Assembly: GCA_946811695.1 (NCBI GenBank)
Contig: OX328127.1
Span: 49,863,774-49,927,773, forward strand
Length of the DNA: 64,000 nt
Source: Gonocerus acuteangulatus
Taxonomy: Eukaryota > Arthropoda > Insecta > Hemiptera > Coreidae
Reading direction: 5' to 3'
This document shows positions 25,269 to 38,971 of the stretch, one piece after another. Within the stretch, counting starts at the first letter, position 1; the number at the start of each line of letters is the position of its first letter. A model generated the notes under the pieces. The model searched no databases, was not told the origin of the DNA, and saw only the letters and a list, made by a program, of their open reading frames with translations. A program made the position numbers and the translations under genes.

Positions 25269-27365
25269 TATTATTATAAATCATTATTTTCATTTGAGTT
25301 GCAAAGTCTGAGGGAGATTGAACTATTTCTCTGATAAGATTTAGCATCGAATCTCCTCACCGAATTCCTAACAGATTCTTCTATGGCGAATGCTAATTCT
25401 TTCGTACAGTGTGACTTTATAATAACTTTAACTTTAATTAACTTTCCTCGGGCACAGCAGTCATCGAATCGTTCAATAGAGCGACCGAAAGCGACAGGCA
25501 AGTAGATGGCAAAATTTCTTGAAACAAGTATTCGAACATGAACATACTGTCTAGCCAATGATTATTTTCAATTATAAATCTGTCCGAATATCTTCCAGCC
25601 TCGTGCCATTTCATTTTCATTTTCGCAATTTTTTATTTTAAATGAGTCCTTAATGTAGCTGAAAACGTTGGAATAATATTTACTATCTCAAACGTTTCCA
25701 AATATGGCAATATATATTGAATCTACATCCTTACAATTTCACCAAATACTAAATAGCTTCCTACGCGGAAATGGAATTTATTTTCCACAAAACACATAAG
25801 CAGACGAAAGCAGTTAAATGTCTCAATTTTCTCTCATATACCTTCTAAGTAACCTGTACCATAAATTTCACAGAGGTACTTTGAGGTACTTTTTAGTAAA
25901 AGTCCTTTTAAGTTTTAAAAATGCCATATTTTAAAGCATGTTTAAAAAAATTATAATAATGGTTCAAGTTATAAACTAATTATTTGGAGAATCACTTGCT
26001 TGAATAACAGTAGTATATATTCACCAATAAAAAACTAAAAATGAAAAAAATATCAGTACGATGACGTACAAAGCTCAATTGAAAGATTGAATAGCTTAAA
26101 CCAAATGTAACCCGTTGAATCAAATACTATTTACAGCGTTGTGTTTACTTCGCCTTCTAAAATCAAAACAACCTTGAATACGGTTCCAAGAACTACTTCC
26201 CTTTACACTAAATACATCAGTTTCATTTCGAACATGAATTTTTTCCACCTAGATTGGTCATTCATCCCACTGCGGGACGGTCAGGGAGGCCGAATTCAAC
26301 CCAAGAACGAAGACACTAGAAGAAAAAATCTTTAATGCTTGCCCGGGATTTGAACTCAGGTCCTCCAACTTATTAGTCCAGTGCTCTATTATATATATTA
26401 GCAACAAATATATTTTTTGTTATTGACATTTATACCAGTACCAGCTCTGGTAAATCTAGTGTTAATATGGTGAAGATGCTCCGTTTGGTCTGCCACCTTC
26501 AAAGTAGCACAGAACAAAATATACTGGAAGAAATTAAATTAAATCACTTTGAATGGATTGATAAAAGAAATGTTTCTTATACTAAGTGGGCCAAAATAAA
26601 CAACCTTTCTGGAAGCATTAGATTAAATATCTAAATTCAAATATTCTTTAATGAGAAAAACTGCAGTACTTTTTGAACAATATATTAATATTATGATTAC
26701 CTGCAGAGGCATATCTGAATCAAGTTCAAATCTTGGAACTCTTTCAGTCCAGGGCAAAAATTCTTTAGTCTCAGAGTCTATGAAGTAATCAAAAACCATT
26801 CCTTGGGCTGGAAACTTAACAGATTTAAATTCATTTAACCACCACTTCGAAAATTCTGCCCTATGATCGAGTGCCTAATTGAAATGGATAAATTGTTACA
26901 AATATGAAAATACAATTAATTGAATATCTTATAATTGTAATTCACTTTTTCATAGATTATGAAATTTGCAGCACTCTTACCACGCCTGTGCCAACCCCAA
27001 CCCGAGCTCTATGTACTTATGAAACCTCGAGCTCTTAAACAACAAGCTCTAGTGCAATTAGGACAACTTACACTATGTATTCCCCATGCTTTACTTACTC
27101 TAAAATTTACCAACCTCTACAAATTACATTCTGTACAACATTAGGCAAAGATGAAGCTGTGCAGCAATGGTAAATCGCATTTATATGCTTTTTCCCACAA
27201 ATCCAGCAGTAACCTTTTTTAATTAAATTTCCAGCTCACATTTTATAATTCAATGCAATTGAAAAGTTATTTGTTTGGGATTGAAAATTTCTCTTTAAGT
27301 CCCAAACAAATAGAAGGGACTATTTTTTTGTGCCCCATATCTATCTATCTATATCTATCTATCTA

Positions 27366-27432
<67 letters not shown>

Positions 27433-30241
27433 CAATTTCTAAGTGGTTTTGCTTGCTTTTCAATGTCACCAGTAATACAAAGTAGTTGGAATATTCCTGG
27501 GTCTTATGATTAAATTTTGGAAAAGGTAGGTTTGGAAAATTCCCATATAAACTTTCTTTCAAAAAGTTATTAATATGAAGAGTTAATTTTTTGTGCACAT
27601 ATTTGAATATGGCAAAATTTTAATTGACAATGAGAATTTATTAGGCACAATCTCATGATTTAGCAAGAAAATAAACAATTTCACCTCATATTGTAATATA
27701 ATAATACAACCTGGAGGCCCGGTGGCCGTGAGTGTTAAGGTGTACACCCCAGACTATAAAATTGGATTTGTCCCGATATGGTGCATAATAATGTACTAAA
27801 TAAAAATAATGACTTATTTACTTGCCTGATCCTGAAATAGAGCTGAACCAAAAGCCCACACACAAGCAAAAGCAAAGTACAGTTCATACCACTCCTTAGG
27901 GCAATCAACAGGTGTATTTGCAGGAACCAATAGGTTTTCCAACAAAGAACACAGAAGTTGAATTTGAGATATCTCTGTTATTGGAATGATTTTCTTGAAT
28001 CTGTTTCTCATACCTTCCAAGCAAGATGGAATATATTTATCAAATAACATCATGAGTGTAGTTTTTTCTACAGGATTTTCTCTTGTTTCAATCCAGCTTG
28101 TCACATAACTATAACAAAACATAGTTTATGATTAATGTGCAGCAATCACAATAGACATTTTCAGGAAAAAGGCAAAACATATAACAATAATATCCTCCCT
28201 ACCATGTCAAACTATCGAATATGCAAATTGGAGCAAACTAGCGAACTGACATATTCTATCTATTGACAAAGTAGTATATTGAAAAGTGGTCATATTCGAT
28301 ACTTTATTTAAGGCATTGAAGGCTACTCTAAAGGAGTTAAGAGTTGCGACAAGCCGTAAGGTCCACAATGCAAGATCAAAGTCTCGAATCTGAGACATTC
28401 GCAAACATTTTGTGGCCGAAATTAGTCAGTTCTATATTTTTCAATCCTTTAAGACTTGTATAAACCTCATCAGGACAAAGATATAAGGTTAAAAAAGTAT
28501 GGTCATTTGAGGAGCGTTTTTTAACATATAATTTTTAATGTGAAATGAAAGAAATTGGGTTTTCTTGTAAGGGGGAACATAGGAAATGAAATAAGGATAC
28601 ATTTTTTTTTTTTTTTTTTTGTTTTTTTTTTTATTTTTTATTTTTTTTTTTTACTAATAATATACTATCACATTGATAATTAATTAGTGTTATTAGAGTA
28701 TGTAAATGTATTAAAAACAAGTATATTTATTTCTGATAATTGTTATTTCACATTTATTTATTTAAATTTTAACGTCCATTATAATTAATTCAGAATAAGT
28801 TTATAAACAGTAAAATACACTAACCAAATAAAGATATTATAAATTAGGAACAAGTCAAAATGAATCATGTTGAAAACAAATTATTTGTTTTCCTTGTTTC
28901 AAAAATGACATTTTATAAAAATAGATAACTCAAATTTTTGACCATGTCTGTAGGTTTAGGCATGGGCATATACCATTCTCACTCCATTGCATCTTTAGAA
29001 ATCTGTTGTTTAGTATCGATATTAACTTATATTTATTTTGAGTTAAAATTATTTCTAACTTGGATATTACTGTAAATGAACATTTATAAAACTAAGTAAG
29101 AAACTGCATTAAAATTGTAAGGATTTAAAAGAAACGAAATTGTTGTTTATTAAACAAGTATTGTAAGAAAACCAAACATAATATACACACAAATCTACTA
29201 TCAATAAGTTTTTGATCTGTGGTTTTCAACATGATACTGATGAAGTTAATCATTGTTTATGTTATATAACGCATTTAAAAAAATAAATATAAATACTTGT
29301 AAATTTATGGACAATTGTTCTTTTTATAATCCATTTGAAAATGAACGGGGGAAAACACTAAAAAGTTGGGACAAATATTCCCCACCCCAAAAAAGCTTAC
29401 TTCAATATTTAACGTAAGTAGAATGTAACATGTTAACTTTTTTGAAACAAAAAGCAAAATAATTGGGCTAAAATATGCAGTTAGGAATAAAACTAATGGT
29501 GGTGAACAAGGGTTGACTTATGAGCCTGAATAGGATTGAAAATCAGATGTGAAGTAATTTGGATGAAAAGTTAATTCGATCACAAGATATATTATTGGGG
29601 AAATGCAATGAGAAGAAAAATGAGAAATATAAGCTGGACCTCCTCACCAACTTCTACAACAAGCAGCAGGCCTCCAGGCCCGGCCCTTCCTCAACTAGCA
29701 AGAGGAGCAGTAAACAAGAGAGTAAAAATTAAAGAACTCTTTTAAATATCATAATTTTTATATTATGTAAGTTCATTTAATATGTAAACTTACGGGTTCC
29801 ATCCCAAATCTTGAGGGTTGATGTAAAGAATTCCAGCCCTGGACACAGTAGCAGGTGTTGCAGTTCGTAGATTAGATATCTCAAACAACAGCCGCATAGA
29901 TGGAGTCAAAGCAATTCTCTCATTACTGGCAAGAGTTAAAACCTTTAAAAGAATTCATATTCATTTTCATAAAGTGTTTAGTACTGTGCTCTTCATTCTT
30001 TGACTGTAGAGCAATTACCTTATTGTCATCCATAACAGTATTAAGTGATTCGATCCACATTGGATCTATATCACCATCAAGGACAATCCATTTTGGTTGT
30101 TCCCCAGAAATATTGGCTTGGTCTCGCATTATATTAGAAAATAAACCTGAAAAATAAAAAATTGAAGGATAATACATTACTAGAGAATGATTTTTTTTTT
30201 TTTTTTTTTTTTTTTTAACAGTGTATCAACAATTATCTGGG

Positions 30242-30279
<38 letters not shown>

Positions 30280-33200
30280 AAGATATTTTATCTAGCGTGA
30301 GAAATAATAATTAAGATAATTTTTATTAAGAATGCACACGTTGGGTCGCTGTTTAATGTAATGGTAAAATATATATAATGAGAAATTAATTTGCTACTTG
30401 ATTATTAATTTTAAAATTATAATGATTAATATTTATTATAATATGAATTAATTTATTTGGTCATGAATATTCATGAGCATCTTAACCTCAGGGTATTAAC
30501 GGTTCCGAGTGAATAAAAAGAAACCAATTATGTATTCCCAAATAGTTCTGACATACAAGCATCAATCTAAATGTCTCACCAAACAATACAATAAATCAAT
30601 ACAAATCCACAAGAAATAACTCTTACCTTTTATTGAGTAGTCTTCCAAAAAAGTCAAAATTATTCTTCACTTCAGTAATTTCAACAATAGTTTCTTCCTC
30701 AGCAGGACACGTCTTCACTATCAATACTCTTTTTTACACCGGACTATAAAATCATATATTTAAAACACGCACTCAGTTACTATCTGAAGTACTCGGGAAC
30801 ACGCCGTAGAAAGGAATGTACTCGGTAAGCTGCTGTATGAGAGAATGAGGGTTTTTTAGCGGGAAGAAGCCGATGCTTTCTCCCACCACATTCTGTATTT
30901 TGTCGGTTTACGTTCTATTTAGGTAATAGTTATTATCATGTAATTTAAAATGATTAATTTATTGTTTGCTTGAATGTAAATTTATTTTATACCTATTGTA
31001 TGTCATTACGGTCCAGAAATATTTCAAATTTAGATCGTATATATAATGCGAAGTTATCGGAAATTAGGAATTATAGTTTGCGCCGGCTTTTCAAGCTCTC
31101 AATGGCTATTTTGAATTTAAAAAGGTTCTTGTGAATGTAATATCATTTCAATATATATATATATAGAGTGAGAGAGAGAGAGTGAGAGAGAAATGTTAGT
31201 GGGGGTTATTTTCAGTACCTAGCAGGTAGGGTCGATGAAGATTCAAAGAAATGTTTCTAAAATGTCTTCATGAGTTCAAAATACTGAAACCACAGGGGAT
31301 GATTTGCCAATCTCTGTTCTTTTAAACAGTACACTAAGGAGATAGTCTTAGGTTAGTACTTCTGGCAGTGTTATACAAAAACAAATATACTTAATTACCC
31401 CCCAAAATAATAAGAACATCAGTTTGAAACAGTTAAAGTGTTGTTGGATTGGGCTAAAGAACAGAAAACACCTTGGCTATCATTGATCAAACATAATGAT
31501 TTAAAGCAAGAAATTATGAACAAAACATTGTTGTAAGAAAGTAAAGTGATGTAGCTGTAGTCAGAGGGAAAACAAAAAAATATTAAAATGCTTTCTACTT
31601 TATGCTCTAAACATCATGCATAGATATTTAAATAGATCTAACTATACAGTTGGATTAATGAATTCTTGAATAATTGTAAATTATAAAAGAAAAAATGACT
31701 CCAAATAACAAAGAACAATAATTATATACAAACCATCCTTCCATTCCCTAGTAGCTGGATTTATAATGCCAAATAATTCATCATTTGTTACAGCTTTGGG
31801 ATTTAAATCATTGTAAATAGGTTTTCTTTTCATGTTTTGGTATGTTTTGAAAAGAGATCTCCAAACCTGTGTTTTCGATGTTCCTGCATTTCCAACAACA
31901 AAAACTGAGTGGCGAACTTCTAAAAGTTCTTCTAATTGCACAACCTAGAAAGAAAAATCTGATTATTTATATTCTGTGTTGTTTGGGCAAGGGGTTAAAT
32001 CAATAATTTTGTTTTCATGGCAATCGCCTTTATTCATCAACCAATATTTTTTGTGTTCGGGGGCTTATATGTAATTAACATTTCTTGTTTCTTGAAAATT
32101 AGTAAAATTTCTTAAAAATTGCTGTATAAAACATACTGGTCACAAGTGAATAAAAGGAAAGAATTGTTTAATAATTTACTCCATTGGGGAGGTTTTCTCA
32201 CAAGAACAGAAAATATAAAACAAACCTGTAAATGAATACACATATTTCTGATAATAAATTCATGAAGAAAATCGTCAGAATCTTAACAGAGTCACCCAAA
32301 CAAAATGAAATATGTAAGCTTTATGGATATTACTACAGACGATGGCATACTTTGAGTATAAAATTATCCTCTGGCTGTAACATAAGATCCATAGCAGCCT
32401 GTTTGACTGTGTGTTCAAAATCAGCATTTCTTTTCCTTGGAACATCTAGAGCAGGGAAAAGGTCTCCTATTAGTCCCATGAAAACAGGTACATCATCAGT
32501 AACAATTTTGGGGGTGTTGAAGTCTCTTAAAGCTCTCATCAGTACTTCTTCTTCAGGTCGCCCAGGATCACCCCTCTGAAAAATTAATAATACATATTTT
32601 TATGATAATATTTACAATCACTTTGTTCTTAGCCAATAGTATTAATTAAGTAATTCTAGAGTTCTACATTTTTACATCAATTACAATTTTAATGTGATTT
32701 TTTTTAACTCTAAATTTTGATATACAAAATAATTATTTCCCAAGAGGATAAACTAAACAACTAAATCAGTAATTCAGGTTAAATAAAATAGACATTACAC
32801 AACATCCTAGCCAGTTCATCGGATCAGGTTCACCCCTACATAAGATTTCTTAATAAATACGTTTTGAAGGGGATCTTATAATTTTCAAGGATGTAGTTTA
32901 TATAGAATAATATTAGTAGTGCAGAACTAGACTGTTAAAGTCCTAGATGGCCCTCACACTTTCAAAGCAATGGGAAACCGACCCATTATTTTCATGAACA
33001 CATCATTATGGTATTATGACAAAGAATGTGATGTCCCCAGCAGACCTTTAGTGGAGCTTTTCTATGGTCGTAAGCTCTTAGGAATATAAAAATAAAAAAA
33101 AAAAAAAAAATAAAAAAAATCTTTGGGGGAAAGGGAATCAATGCCTGGGAGCCGGAGAAAGAATCCAGCAAAAAGGAAAAAACAATTGTACACAATAGGA

Positions 33201-34126
33201 CTAGTAGACGACCGTCATTGTTGATGGTTCCTTGAATCTCTATTCTTAATTTAACATTCACAATCTGAAGCTCAATTTGAGGTTCTATTAAAATATTGTT
33301 TAATAATTTAGTTTATTATTGAGGAGATTAATCATCTCAATTTTTATACTTCACTTAAAATTATTTGATCTACTAAGGGAAAATCTGTGCAAATGTCTCA
33401 TTGTCAGTCCAGGCACAGATAAAAAAAGAACAAACCATATGACAATGGGACAAGCAGATAGAGCTGAATAATCAAACTTTTTGTTTTTCTTGAGCATAGA
33501 GAATTTTCAAAACCCCTAATTAAAAATAAAATGTATTTTTAATAACTAACAAGGCAAATTAGTTGAATAGAAAATGTATCTTACCTTTAATGAACCAGCG
33601 ACCACCAGAACTGACTTAATTGCTCTGAGTCCCCAATCATAATGATCCTGCTTTGAAAGGAGCTCTTTACACAATGTGTATAATGTAATGAACTTTCTAG
33701 CTAAAATTTTAGCATCTTGAAAACCTTCAGCAACAAGCATAATTTCACAGATTAATTCAAAATCAGGCACAACCATTGCACAAGGCCTAAAAGTCATTTC
33801 AGCAAAATTGTAAAACAATTATGCTAACATAAAAAAAAAAAAAAAAAATCATCTAAATAATCAACTATTTTACACCATAAATGACATCAACAGGCTTACT
33901 TGACTTATCACATTTCTATAGCAAATTAATATAAAAAATACTTTAGTCCAAAATTTAAAAAAACAAAACATTGCAAATATCATGCAAAAACTAAGATATT
34001 TTTTTTTTCTTCAAAAGCAACTGTCCTGATTGCTTAGATTCCATATAGCTAAGACTATTAGCTCTACTTCTACCGCTGACTTCTACAGCAGTTAGGACCT
34101 GTGTACCATTGACTTGTGTACAAGTG

Positions 34127-34160
<34 letters not shown>

Positions 34161-35138
34161 TTTTTTTTTTTTAAAGCATGTCCTCCATTTTTTTAGGGTT
34201 TACTCAGAGATTCAATTTTAATTAATATTTAATTGATAAGTTCACTATATTATTATTTTTATTTTAATTAAATATTTAATGAATTTAACTTTAAATATTT
34301 ATAATAACACTTTTGTTTCTTTAAATAAGTTGTATAAACACACACAAAACAAAGTTTTTAACACCACTGGTGTTGTGTCCAAAGTCACGGATCAAAAAGG
34401 AGGATGGGCAGCTTAATGCACATACTTATTTAGTATACTTTGCTTGTTTATTATTCATAAAATATAGGACAAATGGCAATTAGAAAACCCTTCTTTTTTT
34501 CAACACTCATATAATATAACTTCTTTATTACTTATTTTTAAACAATGTTATTCAACTTAAAAATAATTCAAACTCAAAATTAATTCAACATAAATAAAAT
34601 TAATAATCATTGTAAAATAAAAAAAAAATAAAAAATAAAAATTATAAAAGAAGAGTTTTAATTTGGCAAGGAGATTGCTGAAAGTCGAGGCGCTATGAGA
34701 GAGAATGGCAAAAGTATCCTATACAGGGGGCCCGAGGCTGGGTGCGAGTGTCCCGTACAGGAGAATCCTTTACTCTGGATATGGAAAGGGTTGAACACAA
34801 GTTTTATCTTTGATTTATTTCCGAATAATATGAGAACTTATATATTTAAAGCAAGATCCCTATCCTGCTAAGAAGAAGTTCTTAAATAATTTTAATTTAA
34901 GGGTTTTAATTCAATAAGCCTTTTATAATTGCCTAAATAATGCTTTTAAATTTTCAGGGAGCTCTGTTCTTCCAGCGTAGCCAGGGTTCATAGTGATGAA
35001 TATTCCTACAGTTGGCATCATTGATATGATTTCTCCCATGAAGTTGAATGTCGATTTCTTCTCACGAATAGCATCCTGAAAAATGAATAAGATAATATAT
35101 TATTGGCGCTAATGGCCAAGTTGTAGATGCGCTGTAAA

Positions 35139-35193
<55 letters not shown>

Positions 35194-38100
35194 AATAGTT
35201 GGCTAACTATTCACTGTTCTATATTATTAATATTCTATACCCACCAAATGTAACCATCCCCCCCCCCAAAATTATTTCCTATATACGCCCATGTAATCCG
35301 TATTCAATAAATAAATAATAAAATTCCGTCATGCAGGAGCTGCATAACTAAGCACTTTCCTCAGAATTGGGTAGGGTCGAGTGCATTCCTGAATAATTTG
35401 CTTGAAATAACCTATATAGATATATAAAATAAAAACATAAATTGTTCTACTCTTTTGCTTTTATGAGCAGCTGTTTCAATTATTAATTTTGTAATTAATT
35501 TCCTTCCGGAGTTTTGTGTATGCGTGGTGCTACACTACGTAATAAATACACAATGCTTCACATATTCATCTATTGATCTTGAAGAGTATCGCGAAGCTAC
35601 GTTTGACGGGAGAATTCAATTCAAACATAGTACAAAGTAACACCCCTCCCCCTTCCAATAGACCGATTTAGTTCATTTTCACAACACTTCTCTCTTATTA
35701 GATAGCCATGACGTATACAGAGTTTTGTAACTCAAGATTGTCTAAAAATAAATATTATATTCTTCATTCACTCGGAACTTTTACCCTGAGATTAAATCAA
35801 TTTAATATAATAAAACTTATTAAAGTAATTAAAATCGCATTTCCTTTTATAAAAAATTAATCTTTACATTTAATGACGCCCAACGTGGTGAATCTTTTTA
35901 TAAAAAAATAAAATCTTAACATTTAATGGCGCCCAACGTAGGGCATCAATTTATAAAAATTAATCATAGCATTTAATGACGCACAACGTGGTGCAATTCT
36001 TTTTATAAAAAAAATAAAATCTTAACATTTAATGGCGCCCAACGTAGACGGCCGAGTGAATTGTAGATAAAAATTGTAAATAAATATTAAAAATAAAAGA
36101 TAAAATTTAAAAATAATTTTTGTTAAAAAAAAATAAAATGTCTCTAAATAATATAGAACAAAATCAGAATAACGGAGACGAAAATAGGGTGGAATCGCCG
36201 AATTTTGAATATTTTACAACACAAAATAGGGAAATAAATAACGTGAGAGAAATGTATGAGAACGAATTGCAAGCGGGTGACGCAACATTCCGAGAATCAT
36301 TGGAGGGTTCCTTAGCAACAATGGAAATTCTATCGAATGGCGGGAACCGTACTCCTGAAAGGACTAACGAGATGCATCCTCAAGGCTTAGAAGAAATGAT
36401 GAGGTTATTATTAGAACAAAATAAAGAACTGAAGTTCGATTTAAGTAAGAGTTTTTACAATATTAAGCATGAAATAAATCAAGAAATAAGTAAAAATAAT
36501 AAAAAATTGGAAAATAAAATAGATGCAAATAGAATAGAACAAAATAAAAAATTGGACGATTTATGTGCATATTTAAATAATATGGGTGAAAATCAAAATG
36601 AAGAGACGATAGAGTTGGAAAAATCGAATGATAACCTTTTTAATAAAAATAATATAAGTAGTGAAGAAATTATTGAGATTAATGAAAAGAATAACGAAAA
36701 TTTAATTAAAAATCTTGAAAATGACGATAAATTAATAAATAATGACAATTTAAATGAAACTATAAAATACAGTTTAAATAGTAATGATGGTAGTAATGAC
36801 CAAATATTTGAAGAAGATGAAATATTGATAGAAAATAAAAATATAAATGACTATAATTGTTTAACCTATCAAAATAATAAAATTCAAGAATTATTAAATG
36901 AATTAAGTAATGAAAATGAGGTTAAGAATAATAAAATAAATAATAAGCTAATAAATGATAATTTCAAAAATAAAATAAGGACAAAATTTATAAACAAAAT
37001 GATGAACCAAATTAAAATTGAAAAATTATCTGACAACTATAAATCCAAAATAAATGAAAAGAGTTATAATAAAAGAAGTGGAAATGTACCAATGAAGAAA
37101 CTGAATAGAACTATTAAAAATGATAATAATTTAAAGATCTTGAATGTCAAATTTGGAAATAAAATAAAAATTCTTTATAAATATAAAAGACAACTTGGAA
37201 TAGAAAAAATTTCAAATCTAAATCGGCCTCCAAGGAAAAGAATAAAACAATGTTATAGAAAGAAATTGGACTGCTGCAAAGAAAATATTAATGACCAGGA
37301 ATAAATTCATGAAAAAATTTAAAATTAGTACCTATTAGATTAGTGTGTTTTTATAAAAATTACTAGTTTAGCATTTTTTAATAAAATAAGATTTATATTA
37401 ATATAAGATTTAATTGATAATAATAATATTTAAAAATTTATCATAAATTTAATAATCATATTAGTTTAGGATAAGATAGTTTTGATAATGATAATGTTTA
37501 AAAATGAACAATGAAAAATGATAATTTAAATTAAGAAATGATAATGAATAAAAATTATGTAACGAAATAAGTTTTTGAAAATTTGAATAAATAATAACAG
37601 GCTGACCAATAGATTTAATCTTGATAACCTAATTTAAATTTTGAATTCTATTTTTTATTTTGAAACCGAGCATAAATCATTTTTTTTATTATTTTTTTTT
37701 TTTTAGACAGGAGTGCAAATGTAATGATATATTACATTCTCAAAAATATTTTTAAATTCAAATAACTATCGATAGTTTGAAAAGCCCGCGCAAAACACAA
37801 ACCATGAAATACAAATAACATCGTATTATATACACTTTAAATTAATAATATTTTTGGACAATACTGGTGTACAATATACATATATTAAATGTACATTCAG
37901 ATGATAATAAATTAATTATTTGAAGTTACAAAAATATAATTATTACTTTCATATATAAACCGGTAAAAATGCGGAAGTGGGAAAAAAAGGACGCCAAACT
38001 TTCCCGCTAGCAAGCTCAGTCCATAGCTATCCTCCGAGGAGTACGGAGTCAAGTCAGTACATCGCTATCCTCCGAGGAGTACGGAGTCAAGTCAGTCTAT

Positions 38101-38913
38101 AGCTATCCTCCGAGGAGTACGGAGTCAAGTCTATTCCCAGCAGTCATGGAGTGCGGAGCTGGGGTCTGTCCTCTGTAAATTACAGAAGTCAGTCTATTCC
38201 CAGCAGTCATGGAGAGAAGAGCTGAAGTCTATTCCCAGCAGTCATGGAGTGCGGAGCTGGGGTCTGTCCTCTGTAAATTACAGTAGTCAGTCTATTCCCA
38301 GCAGTCATGGAGAGAAGAGCTGAAGTCTATTCCCAGCAGTCATGGAGTGCGGAGCTGGGGTCTGTCCTCTGTAAATTACAGTAGTCAGTCTATTCCCAGC
38401 AGTCATAGAGAGAAGAGCTGAAGTCTATTCCAGCAGTTGTCGAGTGCGGAGCTAGAGTCTATCGCTAGCCACAGAGAATACAGAGTGCAGTCCATTGTTA
38501 TTTATCATAGAAGACGGAGTGAGAAGACAAAAGAATCCAGAATTTCAATATATTCATTCTATGCACGAGACCTGGCAAGAAAGCGTATCACCTTGAAGAA
38601 GGAATTACTGAAGCGCAGTATATTGAAGCTTTATTGGAAGTAAACTAATTTAGAGGTAAAATTATTTTTTTGTAATTGTTAATTCTTTTATTGTCATTTG
38701 TATTTATTTTAATATTGGTGTTTGTATCTCAAGATTGTCTAAAATAAATATTATATTCTTCATTCACTCGGAACTTTTACCCTGAGATTAAATCAATTTA
38801 ATATAATAAAACTTATTAAAGTAATTAAAATCGCATTTCCTTTTATAAAAAATTAATCTTTACATTTAATGACGCCCAACATGGCGAATCTTTTTATAAA
38901 AAAATAAAATCTT

Positions 38914-38971
<58 letters not shown>

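Larger units (their letters stand above)
21222..26465. mobile_element. Possible piggyBac-type insertion, TTAA-bounded
   Basis: Left end TTAACACTAGATTTACCAGA and right end the exact reverse complement of those 20 bases, each with the TTAA that piggyBac duplicates. Just inside the left end is the palindrome GACCAGTCATTTTGACTGGTC. No piggyBac transposase is visible; the 5.2 kb interior is other repeats. It could also be two separate decayed copies. Confidence 0.5.
35726..38917 (+). mobile_element. LTR element 2: gag-only LTR retrotransposon
   Basis: Truncated 5' LTR, four primer-binding-site copies, one ORF, a polypurine-like AGACAGGAGTGCAAA, and a full 3' LTR. Only about 1.7 kb internal; no pol. 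Sits in reverse-oriented repeat C, whose TA tract borders the 3' LTR. Confidence 0.85.

Noticed and set aside
27253..27598. Open frames of alternating Ile-Tyr on both strands
   Set aside because: Direct translation of a (TA)n microsatellite; same for 11172-11420, 51397-51685 and 8136-8393.
32232..32579. 115-residue plus-strand frame
   Set aside because: Antisense of dynein exon 6.
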